The translations under genes and the position numbers were made by a program. A stretch of DNA of 64,000 nt from contig SZOX01000006.1 of NCBI GenBank assembly GCA_030263385.1, forward strand, positions 1-64,000, given 5' to 3'. This document shows, piece by piece, positions 1-8,119 of the stretch. The notes beneath the pieces are model-generated. The model saw nothing but the letters and a program-made list of their open reading frames with translations, made no database searches and was not told where the DNA came from. The stretch is from Zeimonas sp003577305. Its GTDB lineage: Bacteria > Pseudomonadota > Gammaproteobacteria > Burkholderiales > Burkholderiaceae_E. The first letter of the stretch is position 1, and each line of letters starts with the position of its first letter.

Positions 1-1014
1 CAGGTTGCGGCCGGCCGCCGCCGCGCGCTGCGCCAGCGCCTGCAGCCTGAGCGCCCGCTCCTGCCACTGCGCCGTGGGCGAGCGCAGCAGGCGCGCGCCG
101 GTGTCCAGGCGCTGCTCGAGCGACTCGATGCGCCGCGCCCAGGCGCGCGCGATGCGCTCGCCGAGCGCCTGTGCGCCGCGCAGCAGTTCGCGCCGCTCGG
201 GCGAGGCGAGCGCCGCGGCGGCAGTGGGCGTGGGCGCGCGCTGGTCGGCAGCGAAATCGGCGATCGTGAAGTCGGTCTCGTGGCCCACGCCGCTCACCAC
301 CGGAATCGGCGAGGCCGCGACCGCGCGCGCCACCGCCTCGTCGTTGAACGCCCACAGGTCTTCGATCGACCCGCCGCCGCGCACCAGCAGCAGCACGTCG
401 CAGTCGCGCCGGCGCGCCGCGGCACCCAGCGCGGCGACGATCGCCGCCGGCGCATCGGCCCCCTGCACCGGCGTCGGGTAGATCACCACCGGAATCGCGG
501 GCGAGCGCCGGCGCAGCGTGGTGAGCACGTCGCGCAGCGCCGCCGCCTGCGGCGACGTGACGATGCCGATCGCTCGCGGCAGCGCCGGCAGCGCCCGCTT
601 GCGCCCGGCATCGAACAGGCCCTCGGCCTGCAGGCGCGCCTTCAGTTGCAGGAAGCGCTGGTACAGGTCGCCGGCGCCGGCGCGGCGCATCGACTCGACC
701 GAGAGCTGGTAGTCGCCGCGCGGCTCGTAGAGGGTGACCGTGGCCCGCACCTCGACGCGGTCGCCCTCGCGCGGCGCGAAGTCGACGTACTGCGCGCGGC
801 CGCGAAACATCACCGCGCGCACCTGCGCCGCGGCATCCTTCAGCGTGAAGTACCAGTGCCCGCTGGCGGCGCGGGTCACGTTCGAGAGTTCGCCCGTCAC
901 CCAGACCGGCGCGATGCTGCGCTGCAACAATCCAGCTACCATGCGGTTCAACTGGCCGACCGTGAGGATTTCCCGCGCCGGGCCTTGATTTCCGCTCGTG
1001 GATCCAGTGTTCAT
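1..1014 (-). CDS. xseA: Exodeoxyribonuclease VII large subunit (3' end outside window)
   Basis: Large catalytic subunit of exonuclease VII, which degrades single-stranded DNA to oligonucleotides together with XseB (encoded here at about 32 kb). The minus-strand frame is open from an ATG at 1014 to the window edge: 338 codons of a family usually about 450 long. The N-terminal OB fold is visible (LTVGQLNRMVAGLL, then WVTGELSNV and GHWYFTLKD), followed by the catalytic-domain hallmarks IGIVTSPQAAALRDVL and VRGGGSIEDLWAFNDE, with GVGHETDFTIAD after it. The coiled-coil C-terminal part runs off the edge. It is divergent from exbB across a 314-bp gap. Confidence 0.95.
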   Translation of the reverse strand, partial: MNTGSTSGNQGPAREILTVGQLNRMVAGLLQRSIAPVWVTGELSNVTRAASGHWYFTLKDAAAQVRAVMFRGRAQYVDFAPREGDRVEVRATVTLYEPRGDYQLSVESMRRAGAGDLYQRFLQLKARLQAEGLFDAGRKRALPALPRAIGIVTSPQAAALRDVLTTLRRRSPAIPVVIYPTPVQGADAPAAIVAALGAAARRRDCDVLLLVRGGGSIEDLWAFNDEAVARAVAASPIPVVSGVGHETDFTIADFAADQRAPTPTAAAALASPERRELLRGAQALGERIARAWARRIESLEQRLDTGARLLRSPTAQWQERALRLQALAQRAAAAGRNL

Positions 1015-1328
1015 GCGCCTTTCCGGTCGACAGCTTTCCACACGCCCGCGCTGCGCCGCCCTGCGGCCCGACGCGCCCGGCCCGCAGCCGGGCGCGCGGT
1101 GCAAGTATATGATTTGCAGCAAGAATTCCGCTGCGCCGCCGAGGGGTTCGCGCGCGGGCCAAGGCCCGGCGCGGCCCGGCGCCGGTTTTGCGGGGCGTTA
1201 CTCACAGACTTGTCCACAGGTTTCGCGCCCTGCGTGCCGCCGGGCGGCCGTCCGGCGGACGAACTTGCCCGTGCGCGCGAAAAGACCCGACAATTGCGGG
1301 CCCTTGCGTCGCCCCCTCGGAGAACGAT
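1015..1328. promoter_or_regulatory. Divergent xseA / exbB intergenic region
   Basis: A 314-bp gap between the xseA ATG and the TTG start of exbB with no credible gene. It contains a small AT-rich islet in otherwise GC-rich DNA at about 1101-1126, with TATGAT at 1108-1113 as a possible -10 for exbB; no good -35 accompanies it. TTGTCCACA at 1210-1218 matches the DnaA-box consensus at 8 of 9 positions and a poorer 7/9 copy lies at 1034-1042. The roles of both are unproven. Confidence 0.4.
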
Positions 1329-1937
1329 TTGCTGTCCCTGATCCAGGCCGCCGGCTGGCCGGTGTGGTTCCTGATCCTCGCGTCGATCGCTGCGGTCGCG
1401 CTGATCATCGAACGGTTCCTGTCCCTGAAGCGCGCGAAAGTGCTGCCGCCGGGCCTGCTCGAGGAAGTGGTCGCGCTGCGCCGCTCGCAGCCGATCACGC
1501 CCGAACTGCTGAGCAGACTGGCGGCCAATTCGCCGCTCGGGCGCGTGCTGGCCAGCGGCCTGCGCAACGAGTCCGCCGGGCGCGAGCCGATGAAGGAGGC
1601 GATGGAGGAAACCGGCCGCGCGGTCGCCCACGACCTCGAGCGCTACCTGTCGGCGCTGGGCACGATCGCGGCGATCGCGCCGCTGATGGGCCTGTTCGGC
1701 ACCGTGGTCGGAATGATCGAGATCTTCGGCGCGCAGGCGCCCACCGGCGCGGCCAACCCGCAGCAACTCGCGCACGGCATCTCGGTGGCGCTCTACAACA
1801 CGGCGCTCGGCATCCTGATCGCGATCCCGGCGATGATCGCCTATCGTCATTTCCGCGCGCGCGTCGACACTTACCTGGTCGAGATGGAACAGCAGTCGCT
1901 GCGCCTGGTCGACACGCTGCGCAGCCTGCAGCGATGA
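1329..1937 (+). CDS. exbB: ExbB/TolQ-type proton channel protein
   Basis: Inner-membrane proton channel subunit of the MotA/TolQ/ExbB family, which with ExbD energises TonB (or Tol) using the proton motive force. 202 aa. The TTG at 1329 is chosen because it gives the normal N-terminus (SLIQAAGWPVWFLILASIAA) and has GGAGA five bases upstream; no ATG fits. Three hydrophobic segments lie at roughly residues 8-30, 110-130 and 150-172, with the conserved AIAPLMGLFGTVVGMIEIF and SVALYNTALGILIAIPAM blocks. The stop overlaps the exbD start (ATGA). It heads a co-directional run through kdsB. It could equally serve Tol or a lipid-linked system, but the lpxK context is typical for this ExbB. Confidence 0.93.
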   Translation: MLSLIQAAGWPVWFLILASIAAVALIIERFLSLKRAKVLPPGLLEEVVALRRSQPITPELLSRLAANSPLGRVLASGLRNESAGREPMKEAMEETGRAVAHDLERYLSALGTIAAIAPLMGLFGTVVGMIEIFGAQAPTGAANPQQLAHGISVALYNTALGILIAIPAMIAYRHFRARVDTYLVEMEQQSLRLVDTLRSLQR

Positions 1938-2365
1938 ACTTTCGCCGCGGCATCCGGCGCGACGAGCCGGAGATCAACTTCGTTCCGCTGATCGACGTGC
2001 TGCTGGTGATCCTCATCTTCCTGATGGTCACCACCACCTACTCCAAGTTCACCGAACTGCAGGTCGACCTGCCCAGCGCCAACGCCGAACAGGCCGCCGA
2101 GCGGCCGAGCGAGATCGTCGTCGCGGTGTCGACCGACGGCCGCTACATGCTCGATGCCGGCAACCCGCAGTTCGTCGCGCCGCCCGACCTGGCTGCCGCA
2201 CTGCGCCGCGCGGCAGCCGAGCGCAAGGAGCCGGTGCTGGTGATCTACGCCGACGCGGGCGCGACGCACCAGGCGGTGGTCGGGGTGCTCGAGGCAGCGC
2301 GCCAGGCGGGCGTCGCGAAAGTGACTTTCGCCGCCAAGGGCGGCGGCCCCGACAAGGGGCGATGA
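1934..2365 (+). CDS. exbD: ExbD/TolR-type biopolymer transport protein
   Basis: Partner of ExbB, 143 aa. There is a short cytoplasmic N-terminus, one membrane segment at about residues 17-37 (FVPLIDVLLVILIFLMVT) carrying the conserved Asp that is essential for proton conduction, then a periplasmic domain. The start overlaps the exbB stop and the end overlaps the lpxK start (ATGA), so translation is probably coupled across the three genes. The periplasmic domain ends with the usual VLEAARQAGVAKVTFA motif. The TonB protein itself is not in this window. Confidence 0.93.
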   Translation: MNFRRGIRRDEPEINFVPLIDVLLVILIFLMVTTTYSKFTELQVDLPSANAEQAAERPSEIVVAVSTDGRYMLDAGNPQFVAPPDLAAALRRAAAERKEPVLVIYADAGATHQAVVGVLEAARQAGVAKVTFAAKGGGPDKGR

Positions 2366-3402
2366 GCCCGAGGCTGCGCGGCCGCGTCGAATCGCTGGTT
2401 CGACGGCTCTGGTACGCGCGCGATCCGGGCCTCGCGCTGCGCGCGCTGCGCGCCTGCCTCGCGCCGCTGTCGGCCGTCACCGCCTTCGTGGCGCGGCGCA
2501 ACCGCAACCGGGCGCGCGCGCTCGCGGCGCCACGGCCCCCGCTGCTGGTGGTGGGCAACCTGGTCGCCGGCGGCGCAGGCAAGACGCCGCTCGTGGCGGC
2601 GATCGCAACCGCGCTTTGCGCGCGCGGACTGCGCGCCGGCATCGTCGCGAGCGGCTATGGCGCGACGCGCAACGACCCGCGCCTGGTGCACGCCGGCGAC
2701 GACGCGGCCAGCGCCGGCGACGAACCCTTGCTGCTCGCGCGGGCGACCGGCCTGCCGGTGGCGGCCGGGCGCGACCGCGCCGCAGCGGTCGCGCGGCTGC
2801 TCGCCGCGCATCCGCGGCTCGACCTGGTCGTGGCCGACGACGGGCTGCAGCACGCGGGGCTCGCGCGCAGCGTCGAACTCGCGGTGTTCGACGAGCGCGG
2901 CATCGGCAACGGACGACTGCTGCCCGCCGGACCGCTGCGCGCCCCGCTCGCGCAGGCCGCGACGATGGACGCGCTGGCGCTCAACGGCGAGGCGCCGGCG
3001 CCGATCGCGCATCCGCGGCAGTTCCGCTTCCGCATCGAGCCGTTGCGCTTCGTCGCGGTCGATGGCCACGCCGCACCGCTCGAACCGCAGGCATTCGTGC
3101 GCCAGGCGCACGGCCAGCGCCTGGCCGCAGTGGCCGGAATCGCGGCCCCGCAGCGCTTCTTCGCGACGCTGCGCGCACTCGGCCTGCAGCCGCAGTGCAT
3201 CGAGCTGGGCGACCACGCGACGCTCGGTCGCGCCGGGCTCGCGGCGCTTGCGGCGAGCCTGGTCGTCATGACCGCCAAGGACGCCGTAAAATGCGCGGCG
3301 TGGGCGGACAGCCGCTGCTGGGCACTCGAAGTGCAGGCGGTTCCCGATCCCGCGCTCATCGACTGGCTGACCGAGACGATCCGTGGACGCACGCCTGCTT
3401 GA
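2362..3402 (+). CDS. lpxK: Tetraacyldisaccharide 4'-kinase
   Basis: Inner-membrane kinase of lipid A synthesis that phosphorylates the 4' position of the tetraacyldisaccharide. 346 aa, normal length. The N-terminal hydrophobic stretch is followed by a Walker A near residue 70 (VVGNLVAGGAGKTPLV); the DDGLQH catalytic motif (near residue 157) and the nearby DERGIGNGRLLPAGPLR are intact, and the C-terminal VMTAKDAVK motif is present. The start overlaps exbD by 4 nt and the end overlaps ycaR by 20 nt, placing it in the exbBD-lpxK-ycaR-kdsB unit common in Burkholderiales. Confidence 0.96.
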   Translation: MSPRLRGRVESLVRRLWYARDPGLALRALRACLAPLSAVTAFVARRNRNRARALAAPRPPLLVVGNLVAGGAGKTPLVAAIATALCARGLRAGIVASGYGATRNDPRLVHAGDDAASAGDEPLLLARATGLPVAAGRDRAAAVARLLAAHPRLDLVVADDGLQHAGLARSVELAVFDERGIGNGRLLPAGPLRAPLAQAATMDALALNGEAPAPIAHPRQFRFRIEPLRFVAVDGHAAPLEPQAFVRQAHGQRLAAVAGIAAPQRFFATLRALGLQPQCIELGDHATLGRAGLAALAASLVVMTAKDAVKCAAWADSRCWALEVQAVPDPALIDWLTETIRGRTPA

Positions 3403-3583
3403 AATCCTGGTCTGCCCACTTTGCAAGGGGCCCCTGCAGCACCAGCGCGGCGGCACCGCCGACGACGGCACGCCGCTCGACGCCGAACTGGTCTGCCGCG
3501 CCGACCGCCTCGCTTTCCCGGTGCGCGACGGCATTCCCGTGATGCTGGTCGACGAAGCGCGCAAGCTCCCCGACACCGACTGA
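3383..3583 (+). CDS. ycaR: Trm112/YcaR family small zinc-ribbon protein
   Basis: 66-aa Trm112-like protein. It starts with the family signature LLEILVCPLCKGPL and has a second Cys in ELVCRADRLAFPVRDGIPVML, the usual core. Only three Cys are seen, as in many bacterial YcaR. The GTG start at 3383 lies inside the end of lpxK. Bacterial Trm112-like proteins can activate methyltransferases, but the partner of the lpxK-kdsB-linked form is not settled; its conserved position between lpxK and kdsB suggests an envelope-related role (inference). Confidence 0.88.
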   Translation: MDARLLEILVCPLCKGPLQHQRGGTADDGTPLDAELVCRADRLAFPVRDGIPVMLVDEARKLPDTD

Positions 3584-3591
3584 ACGCGTCG

Positions 3592-4404
3592 ATGGCGCCG
3601 CCTGACTTCGTCGCGCTGATCCCTGCCCGCCTCGCTTCGACCCGCCTGCCGGACAAGCCGCTCGCCGACATCGGCGGCAAGCCGATGGTGGTGCGCGTGG
3701 CCGAGCGTGCTGCCGCCGCCGGCGCCGCGCGGGTCGCCATCGCCACCGACTCGCCGCACATCGCCGACGCGGTATCGGCGGCCGGCTTCGAGGCGATTCT
3801 CACGCGCGAAGACCACGCCTCGGGCACCGACCGCCTCGCCGAGGCGGCCGGCAGGCTCGCGCTGCACGCCGGGCAGATCGTGGTCAACGTCCAGGGCGAC
3901 GAGCCGCTGATTCCGCCGCAACTGGTGCGTGCGGTGGCGGCTCGACTCGCCGCCGCGAGCGACTGCGCGATCGCCACCGCCGCGCACCCGATCGACACGC
4001 TCGCGCAGTACCTCGACCCGAACGTGGTCAAGGTGGTCTGCGATCGCGACCTGCGGGCGCTCTACTTCTCGCGCGCGCCGATCCCGTTCGAGCGCGACGC
4101 GATGGCACGGTTTCCGCAGCGCGTGCCCGCGCGATTGCCCGGCGGCCTCGCGCCGGCCGGGCTGCCGCTGCGTCACATCGGGCTGTACGCCTACCGGGCC
4201 GGTTTCCTCGAAGCGTATCCGCGGCTCGCGCGCTCGCCGCTCGAAGCGCTCGAGTCGCTCGAGCAGTTGCGCGCACTCTGGCACGGCCATCGCATCGCGG
4301 TGCTGCTCGCCCACGACGCGCCGCCGCCGGGCGTGGACACCGCCGCCGATCTCGAGCGCGCGCGCGCGACGTTCGCAGCCGCCTGCGCGTCCCGGCCAAA
4401 TTGA
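3592..4404 (+). CDS. kdsB: CMP-KDO synthetase (3-deoxy-manno-octulosonate cytidylyltransferase)
   Basis: Activates KDO with CTP to give CMP-KDO for the lipopolysaccharide inner core; cytoplasmic. 270 aa. The nucleotide-binding N-terminus is clear (VALIPARLASTRLPDKPLADIGGKP), followed by the conserved NVQGDEPLIPP and the LYFSRAPIPFERD and HIGLYAYR motifs. The ATG at 3592 lies 8 bases after the ycaR stop and puts the IPAR motif at the expected distance. It is the last gene of the tight exbB-kdsB run; adk follows after 78 bases. Confidence 0.96.
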   Translation: MAPPDFVALIPARLASTRLPDKPLADIGGKPMVVRVAERAAAAGAARVAIATDSPHIADAVSAAGFEAILTREDHASGTDRLAEAAGRLALHAGQIVVNVQGDEPLIPPQLVRAVAARLAAASDCAIATAAHPIDTLAQYLDPNVVKVVCDRDLRALYFSRAPIPFERDAMARFPQRVPARLPGGLAPAGLPLRHIGLYAYRAGFLEAYPRLARSPLEALESLEQLRALWHGHRIAVLLAHDAPPPGVDTAADLERARATFAAACASRPN

Positions 4405-4482
4405 CCGATTCCCGCGTTTGACGGTACGCTTTGGCGGCTTTGCGGGCGGTGGTCGGCCCGATCACACCGTTCAGGCTCATCC

Positions 4483-5136
4483 ATGCGTTTGATACTTCTC
4501 GGCCCGCCCGGTGCCGGCAAAGGCACGCAGGCCGCGTACATCACGCGGAAATTCGGGATCCCGCAGATTTCAACAGGCGACATGCTGCGCGCGGCGATCA
4601 GCGCGGGCACGCCGGTCGGCCTGGCCGCACAGAAAGTCATGGAGGCCGGAGCACTGGTCTCCGACGAGATCATCGTCGGGTTGGTGATGGATCGCCTGCG
4701 CAAGCCCGACTGCGAGGCGGGCTACCTGTTCGACGGTTTCCCGCGCACGATCGCGCAGGCCGACGCGATGAAGACCGCGGGCGTGCGCATCGACTACGTG
4801 CTCGAGATCGACGTGCCGGACGAGGAGATCATCGAACGCATGGGCGGGCGCCGCGTGCATCCGGGCAGCGGCCGCAGCTATCACGTGAAGTTCAATCCCC
4901 CGCGGGTGTCCGGTTACGACGATCTCACCGGCGAACCGCTCGCGCAGCGCGACGACGACCGCGAGGACACGGTGCGCAAGCGCCTGGCGGTCTACCACGC
5001 GCAGACGCGTCCGCTGATCGAGTACTACAGTGCCTGGGAGCGCAGCGGCGACGCCGCGGCGCCGGCCTACCGGCGCATCTCCGGGCTGGGCAGCGTGGAA
5101 GAAATCACTGCCCGTGCGATCGACGCACTCAAGTAA
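4483..5136 (+). CDS. adk: Adenylate kinase
   Basis: Interconverts ATP plus AMP and two ADP; cytoplasmic. 217 aa, the long-lid form. P-loop GPPGAGKGTQA at residues 7-17, AMP-binding QISTGDMLRAA, FDGFPRT, and the lid region GRRVHPGSGRSYHVKFNPP without the four zinc-binding cysteines, as usual in proteobacteria. A TTGACC (4401-4406) with TACGCT 18 bases later is a weak candidate promoter in the 78-base gap after kdsB. It often neighbours kdsB in this order of bacteria. Confidence 0.97.
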   Translation: MRLILLGPPGAGKGTQAAYITRKFGIPQISTGDMLRAAISAGTPVGLAAQKVMEAGALVSDEIIVGLVMDRLRKPDCEAGYLFDGFPRTIAQADAMKTAGVRIDYVLEIDVPDEEIIERMGGRRVHPGSGRSYHVKFNPPRVSGYDDLTGEPLAQRDDDREDTVRKRLAVYHAQTRPLIEYYSAWERSGDAAAPAYRRISGLGSVEEITARAIDALK

Positions 5137-5211
5137 ACTCTCGCCCGCGTCACACCGATTACCCTTTTCCTTCGACTTCGAACACCGAGCAATCCGGATG
5201 GAGGTTCCCTC

Positions 5212-7296
5212 ATGACTGCGACCTCGGCAGGTCTGTGGCTGGCCCTGGCCTGCGGGCTGGCAGCAGTGATCTACGGCATCGCCTCGAGCCGCTGGATCCT
5301 GTCCCTCGACGCGGGCAACGCGCGAATGCAGGAGATCGCCGCGGCGATCCAGCAGGGCGCCAAGGCGTACCTGAACCGCCAGTACCGCACGATCGGGCTG
5401 GTCGGCATCATCCTGTTTTTTGTCATCTGGTTCGTGCCGGGGCTGGGTCTGGCCACCGCGATCGGCTTCGCGATCGGCGCGATCCTCTCGGGGGCGGCCG
5501 GCTACATCGGCATGAACGTGTCGGTGCGCGCCAACGTTCGCACAGCGCAGGCGGCCACCCAGGGCATCGGCGAGGCGCTGGCAGTGGCGTTTCGCGGCGG
5601 CGCGATCACCGGCATGCTGGTGGTCGGCCTGGGCCTGCTCGGCGTGGCCGGCTACTACGGCGTCCTGATGAACTCGGCGCCGCCGGACGCTGCCGGCGAC
5701 CTGCATTCGGTGATCAAGCCGCTCATCGGCCTGGCCTTCGGCTCGTCGCTGATCTCGATCTTCGCCCGACTGGGCGGCGGCATCTTCACCAAGGGCGCCG
5801 ACGTGGGTGCCGACCTCGTCGGCAAGGTCGAGGCCGGCATTCCCGAAGACGATCCGCGCAACCCGGCAGTGATCGCCGACAACGTCGGCGACAACGTCGG
5901 CGACTGCGCCGGCATGGCCGCCGACCTGTTCGAGACCTATGCGGTCACACTGATCGCGACGATGCTGCTCGGCTCGCTGATGATCGAAGGTGCCGAACTG
6001 CAGGCGGTGGTGTACCCGCTCGCGCTGGGCGGCCTGTCGATCATCGCGTCGATCATCGGCGCGATGTTCGTGAAGGCGAAGCCGGGCCAGACCAACGTGA
6101 TGCCGGCGCTCTACCGCGGCCTCGCCTGGGCGGGCGCGATCGCGACGATCGTGGCCTACCCGGTCACCTCGTGGATGTTCGGCGACGCCGACCTCTCGGC
6201 TGCCGGTACATCAGTGATGAACCTGTGGCTCTGCGTGGTGGTGGGCATGGTGCTCACCGGACTGATCGTCTGGGTCACCGAGTACTACACCGGCACGCAG
6301 TTCAAGCCGGTGAAATACGTGGCGCAGTCCTCGACCACCGGCCACGCGACCAACATCATCGCCGGGATCGCGGTGTCGATGAAGTCCACCGCCTGGCCGG
6401 TGCTGCTGGTGTGCGCGGCGATCGTCTCGTCGTACACGCTCGGCGGCCTGTACGGCATCGCGGTGGCCGCGACCTCGATGCTGTCGATGGCCGGCATCGT
6501 CGTGGCGCTCGACGCCTACGGCCCGATCACCGACAACGCCGGCGGCATCGCCGAGATGTCCAACCTGCCGGAGTCGGTGCGCAACATCACCGACCCGCTC
6601 GACGCGGTGGGCAACACGACCAAGGCGGTGACCAAGGGCTACGCGATCGGCTCGGCGGGGCTTGCCGCGCTGGTGCTGTTCGCCGACTACACGCACGGGC
6701 TCGAATCGGTCGGCCTGAGCGTGGACTTCGACCTGTCCGACCACATGGTGATCATCGGCCTGTTCATCGGCGGCCTGGTGCCCTACCTGTTCGGCGCGAT
6801 GGCGATGCAGGCGGTCGGTCGCGCCGCCGGCTCGGTGGTCGAGGAAGTGCGCCGGCAGTTCCGCGAGATCAAGGGCATCATGGAAGGCACGGGCAAGCCC
6901 GACTACTCGCGTGCGGTCGACCTGCTCACCGGTGCGGCAATCCGCGAAATGATCGTGCCCTCGCTGCTGCCGGTCGTGGTGCCGGTGCTCGTCGGCGTGA
7001 TTCTCGGCCCGGTGGCGCTGGGCGGCGTGCTGATGGGCACGATCGTCACCGGCCTGTTCGTGGCGATCTCGATGTGCACCGGCGGCGGCGCCTGGGACAA
7101 CGCGAAGAAGTACATCGAAGAGGGCCACCACGGCGGCAAGGGCTCGGACGCGCACAAGGCGGCGGTCACCGGCGACACGGTCGGCGATCCCTACAAGGAC
7201 ACGGCCGGCCCGGCAGTAAACCCGCTGATCAAGATCATCAACATCGTGGCACTGCTCATCGTGCCGCTGATGGGCATCCTGTACGGCCCGAACTGA
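5212..7296 (+). CDS. hppA: Membrane-bound proton-pumping pyrophosphatase, potassium-independent type
   Basis: Couples pyrophosphate hydrolysis to proton export across the inner membrane. 694 aa, about 16 hydrophobic segments. The pyrophosphate/Mg site is intact: DDPRNPAVIADNVGDN from about residue 213 continuing into GDCAGMAADLFETY, plus the C-terminal GDTVGDPYKDTAGPAVNPLIKI. In the diagnostic segment GNTTKAVTKGYAIGSA near residue 465 a Lys occupies the position that is Ala in potassium-dependent enzymes and a Thr follows three residues on, so it should be the potassium-independent proton pump. GGAGG sits 8 bases before the ATG. Confidence 0.96.
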   Translation: MTATSAGLWLALACGLAAVIYGIASSRWILSLDAGNARMQEIAAAIQQGAKAYLNRQYRTIGLVGIILFFVIWFVPGLGLATAIGFAIGAILSGAAGYIGMNVSVRANVRTAQAATQGIGEALAVAFRGGAITGMLVVGLGLLGVAGYYGVLMNSAPPDAAGDLHSVIKPLIGLAFGSSLISIFARLGGGIFTKGADVGADLVGKVEAGIPEDDPRNPAVIADNVGDNVGDCAGMAADLFETYAVTLIATMLLGSLMIEGAELQAVVYPLALGGLSIIASIIGAMFVKAKPGQTNVMPALYRGLAWAGAIATIVAYPVTSWMFGDADLSAAGTSVMNLWLCVVVGMVLTGLIVWVTEYYTGTQFKPVKYVAQSSTTGHATNIIAGIAVSMKSTAWPVLLVCAAIVSSYTLGGLYGIAVAATSMLSMAGIVVALDAYGPITDNAGGIAEMSNLPESVRNITDPLDAVGNTTKAVTKGYAIGSAGLAALVLFADYTHGLESVGLSVDFDLSDHMVIIGLFIGGLVPYLFGAMAMQAVGRAAGSVVEEVRRQFREIKGIMEGTGKPDYSRAVDLLTGAAIREMIVPSLLPVVVPVLVGVILGPVALGGVLMGTIVTGLFVAISMCTGGGAWDNAKKYIEEGHHGGKGSDAHKAAVTGDTVGDPYKDTAGPAVNPLIKIINIVALLIVPLMGILYGPN

Positions 7297-7315
7297 GCCG
7301 CGCGCGGTCTTGCAT

Positions 7316-7338
7316 GAGGGGCGCCCGCGGGCGCCCTC
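7316..7338. terminator. Bidirectional terminator-like hairpin between hppA and the SirB1-like gene
   Basis: A GC-rich inverted repeat: GAGGG at 7316-7320 pairs with CCCTC at 7334-7338 and continues, after one bulged base, into CGCC/GGCG. It lies between two converging stop codons and is followed by a short T-rich stretch on the plus strand. Confidence 0.55.
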
Positions 7339-7344
7339 GTCGTT

Positions 7345-8022
7345 TCAGTGCAGCGGATCGGCCAGCACCGCCAGGCGCCGCTCCACCGCAGCCAGGCGCG
7401 GCGCGTCGCCGCGCTCGGCGTGAATCGCCCGCAGGTTGCGCAGCATCCGCGCCAGGATCGCCCGCGGCGCCGCGACCGCGAGTTGCGAATGCAGCAGGCG
7501 GCTGGCCTGCCCCCGGTCTGCCGTGACATAGGGCGCCAGGCGGTATTCCAGTTCCTCCTGCGAGAGCAGGCGCGCACCGTCGAACACGTCGACCACCAGC
7601 GTGGCGCCGGGCAGGTCGTGGCGCACCAGGAAGTGCCCGGGAAAACCGATGCCGCTCGCGGGCAGGCCCACCTGCTCGGCGATCTCGATGTAGAGCACCG
7701 ACAGGCTGATCGGTATGCCCAGACGCCGCTCGATCACGCGGTTCAGGTAGCTGTTGTCGGGGTCGTAGTAGTCGTTGGCGTTGCCGCGAAAACCGAGCTG
7801 GTCGGCGAAGTGCTCGCCCAGCGCCTCCACGCGCGCCGCGGGCTGGCGCAGCGAATCGAGCCGCCGCTTCAGCGTGAGCGCGAAGCCGTCGACGCGCGCC
7901 AGCAGGTCGGCCATCGGCAGGTCGGGATAGGCATCCTGCGCGATCGCCAGCGCCGCTTCGAACAGCGGCAGCGATTCGTCACTGCGCACCAGGGCGCGCC
8001 AGTATTCGAGCGTCGCGTCCAT
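7345..8022 (-). CDS. SirB1/transglutaminase-like family protein
   Basis: 225-aa cytoplasmic protein of the SirB1 family (transglutaminase-like N-terminal fold followed by TPR-like helices). The start is taken at the ATG at 8022 (MDATLEYWRALV); the longer frame to 8235 has no family-like residues. Visible features: DYYDPDNSYLNRVIERRLGIPISLSVLY and GIGFPGHFLVRHDL (core with the conserved His), then a helical tail with LARMLRNLRAIHAERGD. The molecular function of the family is not established; the usual transglutaminase Cys is not obvious. Confidence 0.85.
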   Translation of the reverse strand: MDATLEYWRALVRSDESLPLFEAALAIAQDAYPDLPMADLLARVDGFALTLKRRLDSLRQPAARVEALGEHFADQLGFRGNANDYYDPDNSYLNRVIERRLGIPISLSVLYIEIAEQVGLPASGIGFPGHFLVRHDLPGATLVVDVFDGARLLSQEELEYRLAPYVTADRGQASRLLHSQLAVAAPRAILARMLRNLRAIHAERGDAPRLAAVERRLAVLADPLH

Positions 8023-8079
8023 GCTCCGGAGATCCCGGCGATTGGCGACGAATCTTAGGGCGGCTGGCTCGCGCCTGTC

Positions 8080-8085
8080 TAGAAT
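8080..8085 (+). promoter_or_regulatory. Possible -10 element of the SDR gene
   Basis: TAGAAT 35 bases upstream of the dehydrogenase ATG, in the only AT-rich stretch of the 97-base gap. No clear -35 is seen. Confidence 0.35.
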
Positions 8086-8119
8086 GACGTCTTTCGGACA
8101 CGGCTCGCGGAGGCGATCG

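Noticed and set aside
4431..7526. 1031-codon open frame overlapping adk and hppA on the plus strand
   Set aside because: Arg/Gly-rich translation without domains; it is an out-of-frame shadow of two well-supported genes in GC-rich DNA.
8021..8119. Longer N-terminus of the SDR dehydrogenase
   Set aside because: Extra residues do not resemble the family and would overlap the divergent SirB1-like start; GGAGG supports the ATG at 8120.
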